A stretch of DNA of 64,000 nt from CAZYFH01 sp965197395. GTDB lineage: Bacteria; Acidobacteriota; Vicinamibacteria; Vicinamibacterales; UBA8438. Positions 35,568-44,338 of this stretch are shown in pieces (position 1 is the first letter of the stretch; every line of letters begins with the position of its first letter). The position numbers were made by a program, and so were the translations under genes. The stretch covers positions 558,001 through 622,000 of the forward strand of contig CBDANB010000006.1 in the NCBI GenBank assembly GCA_965197395.1, read 5' to 3'. The notes below the pieces were generated by a model. The model did not search any database and was not told the DNA's origin. It saw only the letters and a program-made list of their open reading frames with translations.

Positions 35568-38285
35568 ATGGCCGCATTCGTTCTTGCGATCGAGCCCGAT
35601 CCGAATCAGGCGACCCTCCTCCGACAGATCATCGGCACGCGCACGAAGGCCGGGGTCACCGTGGTCGAGTCGCGAGATGCCGCAATCGACGCGCTCGGCG
35701 AGGCCGTCCCCGACCTCATCCTGCTGACCGCGCTGCTGTCCCCCGGCGACGAGGAAGCGCTGATCAGGCACCTTCGGACCCTCCCGCAGGCAACCTACGT
35801 GCAGACCCTCACGATCCCGCGTCTTCGGGCAGCGGGCGGCACGACGAAGGCGAGGTTCTTTTCGCGAAAGCGCCGCAAGACGAGCAGCGCGGGGTGCGAC
35901 CCGGCGGTCTTCGCCCGGGAGGTCGACCAGTATCTGCGGCGCGCGCACGAGCTGCGGCGGGAGGCGGCGGACCGACAGGCCCGAGTCGCCGAGCATGGGA
36001 GGTCACCGGTCGCGGCACCGACCCGTCCGGTCGACCGCGACTGCGACCACGCGTCGAACGTCGCGAGCGGCGCTCACAAGGGCGGCTCGGACGACCCGTG
36101 GCAGTGGCGGCCGGGCGAGCCGAGCATGGTCGACCCCGCGCCCGCCGAGGCGACCTCGCCAGTCTCCTCCCTCGCGACGACCGTGGACGAGCACCGTTGT
36201 GCGGCCGAAGCAAAGCGGGCCGAGGCGGAGGCCCGGTTGGGGATCGAGCTCGAGCGGGTGCGATCGGAGGCCGACGAACAGCGGCGCGCAGAGCTCAACC
36301 AGCTTCGGGCCGAGGCCGACGCGTTGCGCGAACAGGCGGTGGCGGCGGCGCGCATCAAGTCCGAGCAAGAGCTGGCCCAGGTCCGTATGGAAGCCGAAGA
36401 ACGGCTCTCGGCGGAGCTGGACAAAGCGCGTGACGACGCGGCGCGCGCCCGGCGCGAGGAGCTCGATCGCGTCAAGGCCGAAGCGGAAGCGCTCCGAGAC
36501 TCGGCGACTCGCGAGGCGCGGGAAGCCGCCCAGCGGACAGCCGCCGCGGAGCTGGCGAGCGTACGCGACGAAGCGGAGCAGCTGCTGTCGGATGAGCTCA
36601 CACGCGTCCGGGTCGAGTCGGCGCAGATGCTCGACGTCGAGTTGCGGAAGGCTCGGATCGAGGCGGACGAGGCCCGTCTGTCGGAGCTGACCCGCGTCCA
36701 GGAGGAGGCCGACGCACTCAAGCTGAGCGCCGAACACGAAATCAGCGAGGCGCAACGATCCGCGGCCGAGCTACTAGAGGGCGAAGTCGAACGTGTCCGG
36801 GCCGAGGCCGAGGCCCGGATCAGCGCCGAGCGGGCGAAGGCCGATCGGGAGGCGTCCGAATCCACGTTGGCGGAGTTGACCGAGGCCCGCGCCAGGGGCG
36901 ACGAGCTGCGAGAGGTCGCGGTGCGCGAGGCGCAGAGCGTGGCTGAAGCGGCGGCGCGTCAGGCGCTCGAGACCGAAATCGCTCGCGTTCGTTCGGAAGC
37001 AGACGAGAAGCTCTCGGAACAGCTGGACGAGATACGCGCCGAGTCCGATCAACGCCGGGCGGCCGAGCTGGCCGACTTGCAGGCGCAGATCGGGGATCTC
37101 CGTCGAATGGCCGAGCAAGCCGCAACGCCGACACCGGCCCCAACAGTGCCGTCGCGTGTGAGCCCCGGGACGCCCGCGGCAACGTCCCCTGGGCCTCGAC
37201 GCCGGACGGTTGCGGTCTTCGGAGCGACGACGACGGAGCACCCGAAGAGCGGGCCGAGCACGTCGCCCTCGGTCCGACACGGGGCCGGTGAGGAGATCCA
37301 AGCGATCGCGGAGGAGCTCGCACCCGAGAGTCCGCCGTCCACGACAAAGCGAGCGGACTACTACAGCTTGTGGCAGGTACAGACACGGCCGTCACCGACG
37401 TCGGAGAAGGCCGCATCCCAGCCGCCGCCCGCGCGTAGCCGCGTGCGGCGCTGGCTGGCCACCGCAGCCGCGAGCCTGCTCGTGATGCTGATCGACGGCT
37501 TCGGCTTCGGCCTCGATATGGGCGGGGTCGTCACCGAACCTATCGTGAGCGCGCCGCCCGCAGACGCCCTTCCGCGCACCAGCCTCCCCGCCACGGCGGA
37601 GGTGGAAGCGGTCACTTCGGTTGGCCGGCTCGAGATCCACTCCATCCCCGCTCGCGCGCGCGTTGCGGTCGACGGTGAGACGCGTGGATCGACGCCGCTC
37701 CTCCTCGACGTGGCACCTGGCCGGCACGAGGTCGTCGTCTCGAGCTCGGCTGGCACCATCCGGCGCACCCCGACGGTCCGTGAGAACCGGACGGTCACGA
37801 TTTACGAGACGATCTCCCCGGGGTGGATCGCGGTCTTTTCTCGCATCAAGCTCGATATCGCCATCGACGGTCGGCAGGTCGGCACGACGGAGGACGGTCA
37901 CCTCCTCGTCCCGCCCGGACGACACGACGCGGTGCTCGCCAATCGGCGATTGGGCTTTCGTGAGCGCCACACGTTTGACGTGGAGCCGGGGGAGGTGACC
38001 GCTCACACGGTGGTGTTGCCGTCGACCTCGGTCCGGTTCGTCGGCATCGCCGGCACCGAGATCCACGTGGACGGCGAGTCGATCGGGGTCCTGCCGCTCG
38101 CCTCGGTGGAGCTGCCCATCGGCACGCGTGAGCTCGTGAAGCGGTTCCCCGACGGGACCGAGGCACGGGAACGGATCGAGCTCGGCATCGGTGCGCCGAC
38201 GACCATCGCGGTCGACGCGCGGCCGGCGTCGCCGGCGCCCGACCGGCGCGGCGCGCTGACCGTGTTCCCACCAGGACATCGGTGA
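35568..38285 (+). CDS. Pseudo-receiver / long coiled-coil / transmembrane / triple-PEGA protein
   Basis: 905 residues from ATG 35568. Residues 1-~125 resemble a response-regulator receiver (FVLAIEPDPNQATLLRQIIG), but the phospho-acceptor position in PDLILLTALLSP is Thr instead of Asp. Residues ~210-540 are a continuous Glu/Ala/Arg coiled coil with repeats of the type A-E-L-x-x-x-R-x-E-A-D. After a Pro/Ser linker comes one membrane helix near residue 640 (WLATAAASLLVMLIDGFGFG). The C-terminus carries three PEGA domains (LEIHSIPARARVAVDGETRG; IKLDIAIDGRQVGTTEDG; TEIHVDGESIGVLPLASVEL), which usually sit outside the membrane and contact the wall or surface layers. Divergent from the Tad operon; a positioning or signalling scaffold for the pilus is a guess. 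Confidence 0.72.
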   Translation: MAAFVLAIEPDPNQATLLRQIIGTRTKAGVTVVESRDAAIDALGEAVPDLILLTALLSPGDEEALIRHLRTLPQATYVQTLTIPRLRAAGGTTKARFFSRKRRKTSSAGCDPAVFAREVDQYLRRAHELRREAADRQARVAEHGRSPVAAPTRPVDRDCDHASNVASGAHKGGSDDPWQWRPGEPSMVDPAPAEATSPVSSLATTVDEHRCAAEAKRAEAEARLGIELERVRSEADEQRRAELNQLRAEADALREQAVAAARIKSEQELAQVRMEAEERLSAELDKARDDAARARREELDRVKAEAEALRDSATREAREAAQRTAAAELASVRDEAEQLLSDELTRVRVESAQMLDVELRKARIEADEARLSELTRVQEEADALKLSAEHEISEAQRSAAELLEGEVERVRAEAEARISAERAKADREASESTLAELTEARARGDELREVAVREAQSVAEAAARQALETEIARVRSEADEKLSEQLDEIRAESDQRRAAELADLQAQIGDLRRMAEQAATPTPAPTVPSRVSPGTPAATSPGPRRRTVAVFGATTTEHPKSGPSTSPSVRHGAGEEIQAIAEELAPESPPSTTKRADYYSLWQVQTRPSPTSEKAASQPPPARSRVRRWLATAAASLLVMLIDGFGFGLDMGGVVTEPIVSAPPADALPRTSLPATAEVEAVTSVGRLEIHSIPARARVAVDGETRGSTPLLLDVAPGRHEVVVSSSAGTIRRTPTVRENRTVTIYETISPGWIAVFSRIKLDIAIDGRQVGTTEDGHLLVPPGRHDAVLANRRLGFRERHTFDVEPGEVTAHTVVLPSTSVRFVGIAGTEIHVDGESIGVLPLASVELPIGTRELVKRFPDGTEARERIELGIGAPTTIAVDARPASPAPDRRGALTVFPPGHR

Positions 38286-38324
38286 CCGCTCGTTCGATTT
38301 CGTCACTCGACTGACAGGTGAGGT

Positions 38325-38411
38325 ATGCGAATGGAAACTGCTCTCTTGATCCTCATCGGCGCGGCCTTCGGACTGGTGACGCTGTTCGCCGTGAGTCCAC
38401 CGCACTCCTGA
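38325..38411 (+). CDS. 28-residue single-helix membrane peptide (possible)
   Basis: AGGTGAGG precedes ATG 38325, and the product is MRMETALLILIGAAFGLVTL FAVSPPHS: one hydrophobic helix and a short tail. It sits 39 bp after the PEGA-protein stop. Good ribosome site and clean composition, but a peptide this short could arise by chance. Confidence 0.4.
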   Translation: MRMETALLILIGAAFGLVTLFAVSPPHS

Positions 38412-38504
38412 CGTGGCTCGCGGAGTGGGGCGAAGCCCAGTCTGCGGGAGGCCGTACAACGACCCAAGCCGACGCCATGGTCCTCCTGCGCAGGAGGCGG
38501 ATAC

Positions 38505-38600
38505 GGCCAAGGCGCGCACGGCGCGCCTCGCGGGCGCGGAGTGGGGCTCTCGGGGTCCCCGCGAAGCGCCCGCGGGGGTTCGGGGCGAAGCCCCGTCTAC
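38505..38600 (+). repeat. Dispersed GC-rich repeat, copy A (~96 bp)
   Basis: Runs from GGCCAAGGCGCGCACGGCGC to GGGGCGAAGCCCCGTCTAC. The complement is almost identical to copy C (62848-62943), and its ends match the shorter copy B (55824-55870). It contains internal hairpins, for example GGGGC-GAA-GCCCC. It lies between the PEGA-protein unit and the DUF1330 gene. Confidence 0.88.
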
Positions 38601-38656
38601 TCATGAGCGGGCTATACTTCTGCATCGAGGACGTCACCAAGCGGGAGGACACGTCG

Positions 38657-39085
38657 ATGCAAGAGCAGCCGACCGGCAGACGAGGCAGGATTGTGGTCGC
38701 GGCAACCATCGCGGTGGTCGCGTTCGTGGCAGGACTCGGAGTCGCGGGTGTCGTGTCCGCACAGCAGGACAAGGCGCCCCCTGCGTACCTCGTCGTGAGC
38801 ACCAAAGCGCTCGACGCGGACAAGCTGGGAGCCTACGGCGCAGCCGCCGGGCCGCTGGCCCAGGCCGCCGGTATCGAGGTCATCGCCGGACGTCCGAATC
38901 CCACGGTCTCCGTCCTCGAGGGCACGTGGCCGTACGCGGAAGGCATTGTGATCGAGAAGTTCGCTTCGATGGCCGCGCTCAAGGAGTTCTGGTACTCGGA
39001 TGGCTACCAGAAGGCAAAGAAGCTCCGCGACGGCGCGTTGAAAGTCAATTTCATCGTCGCGGTCGACGGGACACCGGCCGACTGA
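38657..39085 (+). CDS. Secreted DUF1330-domain protein
   Basis: 142 residues from ATG 38657 (GGGAGGAC upstream). The N-terminal signal/anchor is IVVAATIAVVAFVAGLGVAG, then VVSAQQ. The mature part is a DUF1330 dimeric ferredoxin-like barrel: PPAYLVVSTKALDADKLGAY, IEVIAGRPNPTVSVLEGTWP, IVIEKFASMAALKEFWYSDG, YQKAKKLRDGALKVNFI. Function is unknown; family members are mostly cytosolic, so the export signal is a variation. Confidence 0.82.
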   Translation: MQEQPTGRRGRIVVAATIAVVAFVAGLGVAGVVSAQQDKAPPAYLVVSTKALDADKLGAYGAAAGPLAQAAGIEVIAGRPNPTVSVLEGTWPYAEGIVIEKFASMAALKEFWYSDGYQKAKKLRDGALKVNFIVAVDGTPAD

Positions 39086-39232
39086 TTCCGCGCCGTACAT
39101 GCGGTGACCGGCCGGCGCGACACGCGCGGGCCAGGAACCCCGACCCTTCGCCCACCCGGCGACCGCGCACGTCTGTGCACGCAGTGCCGCGACGAGGCAA
39201 CACTCCCGCCCGGCGGCCCGTCTAAGCCTCCG

Positions 39233-39890
39233 ATGAGCCTCGTCCATTACCCGATGTTCCGCGACCTCGAGCGTCTGCAGACGTCGTTTGCCGGTGTCGC
39301 CGCCCCTGATCGTCAACGGCCAGGCCCTGACCGTCGTCGGTGTGGCGCCGCCCGGATTCGCGGGCACGACGCTTGGCAACCGGCCGCAGGTGTTCGTGCC
39401 GAGGCCGTCGGTAAGTGGATGGGCTCCGGGCGCTCGGACGACCTGGATATCCGAATTGTCGGCCTCGCGCCAAATGCCAAATACAGCGAGGTCAAGGGCG
39501 AGATCCCACACCATCCTGTCGGGGGCGTTTGCGGTGCTGGCCACGTTGCTCGCGGCTATCGGGCTCTACGGCGTCCTGGCATACACGGTTGCGCAGCGTA
39601 CCAAGGAAATCGGCTTGCGCATGGTCCTCGGCGCCGATGCGGGTCGCGTTCGCACCCTCGTGATGCGGCAGGTCGGAGGCATGACCGTCGGCGGCGGCGT
39701 CACCGGGGTCGCGCTCGCCCTCGGACTGGGTCGCGTGGCGCGGTCGCTGCTCTTCGAGCTGCAGGAACACGATCCGACGGTCCTCGTCGGTTCGGTCGCC
39801 GCGCTGGCTTTCGTCGCTCTGGTCGCTGGCGCCATCCCGGCGCGGCGGGCCTCACGCATCGACCCGATGCGGGCGCTGCGGTGCGAATGA
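39233..39890 (+). pseudogene. Decayed MacB/FtsX-type ABC permease (acidobacterial ADOP type) with serial internal deletions
   Basis: Collinear fragments of one ~800-residue permease lie in different frames: HYPMFRDLERLQTSFAGVA (39245-39302), then PLIVNGQALTVVGVAPPGFA and GTTLGNRPQVFVP (39303-39410), then DIRIVGLAPNAKYSEVKGEI (39446-39505), then the C-terminal FtsX domain LSGAFAVLATLLAAIGLYGV through MRALRCE (39521-39890). Each junction lacks 50-300 residues. The start and first membrane domain are missing. Such permeases form macrolide/lipoprotein exporters; this copy cannot function. Confidence 0.85.
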
Positions 39891-39917
39891 CTGTCACCGT
39901 TGCGTACAGGACGCTAA

Positions 39918-40397
39918 CTAGCGGCAGGGAAAGGCCGCACGGAGTGCGTGCAGCACGAGCGTACCATCCGCCTCGTAGAGCGACGCCGAGTGATCGCCGA
40001 GATACTGTACGACCGCCCAGACCGCCTGCGCGCTGGTGAGACCGGCAGGTAGGCACACCGTCTCCGGCGAGACGCTCGCCACCCCGCGCACGAGACCCGC
40101 GCAATAGCCCATCCCGAATGGGTCCTGCTCGAATGTCTCGTCCCGCCCGGCGCCGGTGCGACCCAGGAACTCGAAGTAGAGCGTGCACGCTTCTGTCAGC
40201 TCGTGACCGGTTCCGGTCCGGCCACGGAGCACGTGCCCGACGTCGGTCGAGCGCGTTGTCAGGAGCAAGACAACGGCGAGGGCAAGCCACCAGCGTGTCG
40301 CGGCGCGTCTCGTTGTGTGTGCGTTGCGCGGAATGATCGACAGTATAGCGTTGGGCCCACCGTACGGTCCCTTGTGTGACGCACGAGCGGCCCTCAT
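39918..40397 (-). CDS. Rap1a/Tai-like secreted small protein
   Basis: 159 residues. After a basic start and a hydrophobic segment (RWWLALAVVLLLTT) the mature domain has four Cys in the spacing typical of the Rap1a/Tai family: TEACTLY, GYCAGLVRGVASV, TVCLPAGLTSAQAVWAVVQY and AFPCR at the end. Characterised Tai/Rap1a proteins are periplasmic immunity proteins against type VI amidase effectors, but the domain is much wider than that. No T6SS genes or amidase effector are nearby, so immunity function is unproven. Divergent from the kinase remnant (44 bp). Confidence 0.72.
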   Translation of the reverse strand: MRAARASHKGPYGGPNAILSIIPRNAHTTRRAATRWWLALAVVLLLTTRSTDVGHVLRGRTGTGHELTEACTLYFEFLGRTGAGRDETFEQDPFGMGYCAGLVRGVASVSPETVCLPAGLTSAQAVWAVVQYLGDHSASLYEADGTLVLHALRAAFPCR

Positions 40398-40982
40398 AAT
40401 CTAGGCCTCGGTGCCGATCCGAGGCGTGTGGGTCCCATGCCATGATCTGTCCGAATTGCGGCGCAGAGACGGACGCGACAACGGGTCGGTGCGCCGCGTG
40501 CCAGACCGACCTGTCGGACGCGTCAACCCAGCTGGGTGACGTCGGCGCGACGGTCACCGCCGGCAACCTCGACCTGGCCGGCACGGTGTCCAACGAGGCG
40601 ATCCGTCTCGACACCTCCACGGATTCCGACGCACCGACCCACCTGGACGACGCCGCCACGATGGATGACGCGGTGACCGCAAGTGACGACGATGCCGGTG
40701 CCGTCGACGACACGCCCGTGCTGGCCCCCGGGCAGCGTTTCGGCCCGCGCTACCAGGTCACGCGGCTCGTCGGCGAGGGTGGCATGGGCGCTGTCTACGA
40801 GGCGTTCGATAACGAGCTCGGCGTCGACGTCGCGCTGAAGGTCATCCGTCCCGAGCAGATGGGCGACGGCAAGAAGGCCGCCGCGCTCGAGCGCCGGTTC
40901 AAACGTGAGCTGTTGCTCGGGCGCAACGCGGGGGCAACCTATGAGGCGGCCGGTGCGCAACCTCGGCAGGCAGGGTGCGTAC

Positions 40983-41018
40983 TGTTCTATTATAGAACAA
41001 ATGTTCTATTGTTAGACA
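40983..41018. promoter_or_regulatory. AT-rich array of four alternating half-sites TGTTCTA / TAGAACA
   Basis: Half-sites at 40983-40989 (TGTTCTA), 40993-40999 (TAGAACA), 41002-41008 (TGTTCTA) and 41012-41018 (TTAGACA, imperfect) are spaced 10, 9 and 10 bp, about one helical turn. The central pair contains GAAC-AAAT-GTTC, which fits the GAAC-N4-GTTC pattern of Gram-positive-type LexA (Cheo) boxes. It lies at the break point of the truncated kinase in an otherwise GC-rich region. No gene starts beside it in the right place, so it may be an orphan operator carried in by a rearrangement. Confidence 0.5.
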
Positions 41019-41085
41019 CGCGCGCCGACGACGGTCGGACCAGACCGTGGGCCAACCACAGCGAACCGTATTCCAAGCCGCCGAT

Positions 41086-42597
<1,512 letters not shown>

Positions 42598-42714
42598 CAC
42601 ACCCTCTCTTCTTGGCGGGCTTCCCGGCTCATCTCCACGGTCGGACACGACTGGGGATGGGGTTTCGTGACTGCAACCGGGGTTCCTGGAGGCTGGTCGC
42701 GCGATCGCGCCCGG

Positions 42715-44244
42715 CTACCGGGTCGCTTCCGTGTCGGACGCGTCCAGCACCTTGTCGAAGTCGCGCCCAAGGTCGAAGCCCAGCGACGTGTCGGCGCCAA
42801 GCTCCTCGAGCACCCGCCCGGTTTCCTCGTGGCGGTAGAACGACCCAGCCCGATACTCGCCCTGGGCCGCAATCATCCATGGCGTCTGTCCGCGCTTGTT
42901 GACCACGTCCATCTTCGCGCCCCGCTCGACCAGATACGGGACGAGCAAGGTCCCGCCTGTGTAGACGGCGCCGTGTAGCGGCGTTTGCCCCTTGACGTTG
43001 ACGGCATTGATGTCGAGCCCGAGCTCGAGGCACAGCGTGATAGCGGCGAGCGCGCGCCGCTGCAACGTCTCGTAGTTCGCGGGAAACGAACGCTGCCCGT
43101 ATTTGTCCTGCCCCTCGACGTAGTCCGCGCCGGCGGCCACCATGAGCGCCGTTGTCCCTTCCGTCGTGGTGAGGAAAGGGTCGGATCCCCCGTCGACGAG
43201 GAGACGCATGATCTCGACGTCGCCGTAGCTCGCCGCCAGCCAGAAGGGAGTCGCACCCATGGTGGTCGGCATCAAACCGTTATCCAGCCGGATGTAACGA
43301 GACAGGAGCGGCATCGGCTTCTCGAGATGCGCGTTCGGGTCGGCGCCGGCCGCCAGGAGCGCGCGGACCACCTCGGGCATCGCCTGCTGCGTCGCCGAAT
43401 GGAGCGGCGCACGGCCGGCTCCGACGTGGTTCACGTCGGCGTCCTGCTCGATCAGGAACAAGGCCAGCGGCGCGTGCCCGCTATCGATGGCGACCATCAG
43501 CGCGGTCGCTTCGGTGTCCGGCTTGAACAGCGCGCGCGCGTTGGTGTCGCCGCCAATCCCATCGGGTGCGGCCTCGTCCACCACCGCGCCGGCAGAGATC
43601 AGCATCCGCGCGATATCGACACTGCCCTGTTGCGCGGCGAAGAGCAACGGCGTGAACCCGTTCGTGGAGCGTGTCGTCGCGCCGCCGCCCGATTCGACGA
43701 GCACTCGCGCGACTGCCGTGTGGCTCTCGGCCACCGCAAGCATCAACGCCGTCTGTCCGCGGGATCGCTCGGTCGCCGCGACATCGGCACCGCTGGCGAG
43801 CAGCGCCCGCACCACGTCGACGTTGCCAACCCGTGCGGCGGTCATCAACGGCGTGACGCCGGACGTGCGCCCGGCGTTCGGGTCCGCCCCGGCGTCCAAG
43901 AGGAGCGTCACCATCGCAGCGCTGCCATTCAAGCAGGCCAGCGACAGCGGGGTCACGCCGTGGTCATCGGCCGCCCCCGCGCTCGCACCCGCCTCGAGCA
44001 GCAACCGGGCGAGAAAGGCATCGTCGCGGTGCGCCGCCCAATGCAGCGCCGTCGCACCGTCGCCCTGGGTCGCGTTGACACTCGCGCCCTGCTCGATCAG
44101 CGCGCGCGCGCCTGCGTGATCGCCCGCGCGGACCGCCTCGATCAGCGCCACATCCGCGGCGGTCATCAGACCGCTGGCGGCCACGCTGACCAAGAGAAGA
44201 GAAGCCCCGACGACGGTGGACACGCGGTTCGACATCGGCGTCAT
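42715..44244 (-). CDS. Secreted ankyrin-repeat protein
   Basis: 509 residues from ATG 44244, chosen for AAGGAAG upstream; signal peptide TVVGASLLLVSVAASGLMTA. Then about eleven ankyrin repeats of the form D-G-x-T-A-L-x-x-A-A-x-x-G...L-L-x-x-G-A-D, for example DGATALHWAAHRDDAFLARL and TSGVTPLMTAARVGNVDVVR. The array ends with RGQTPWMIAAQGEYRAGSFY and a short Asp/Glu-rich tail. Such proteins are commonly encoded beside DUF1592/DUF1552 genes in acidobacteria and planctomycetes, as here (divergent, 94 bp). A protein-binding role outside the cytoplasm is likely. Confidence 0.88.
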   Translation of the reverse strand: MTPMSNRVSTVVGASLLLVSVAASGLMTAADVALIEAVRAGDHAGARALIEQGASVNATQGDGATALHWAAHRDDAFLARLLLEAGASAGAADDHGVTPLSLACLNGSAAMVTLLLDAGADPNAGRTSGVTPLMTAARVGNVDVVRALLASGADVAATERSRGQTALMLAVAESHTAVARVLVESGGGATTRSTNGFTPLLFAAQQGSVDIARMLISAGAVVDEAAPDGIGGDTNARALFKPDTEATALMVAIDSGHAPLALFLIEQDADVNHVGAGRAPLHSATQQAMPEVVRALLAAGADPNAHLEKPMPLLSRYIRLDNGLMPTTMGATPFWLAASYGDVEIMRLLVDGGSDPFLTTTEGTTALMVAAGADYVEGQDKYGQRSFPANYETLQRRALAAITLCLELGLDINAVNVKGQTPLHGAVYTGGTLLVPYLVERGAKMDVVNKRGQTPWMIAAQGEYRAGSFYRHEETGRVLEELGADTSLGFDLGRDFDKVLDASDTEATR

Positions 44245-44338
44245 GCGTCTTCCTTGACACCCCTCGAAGGGCCTCACGATAATGCATGTGTACGAAAGCA
44301 TTTACAAGGGACCCGTGCGCGCAGCTACGGGAATGATC

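Noticed and set aside
39918..40397. Part of a type VI secretion toxin-immunity module
   Set aside because: No T6SS structural gene or amidase effector occurs in the window.
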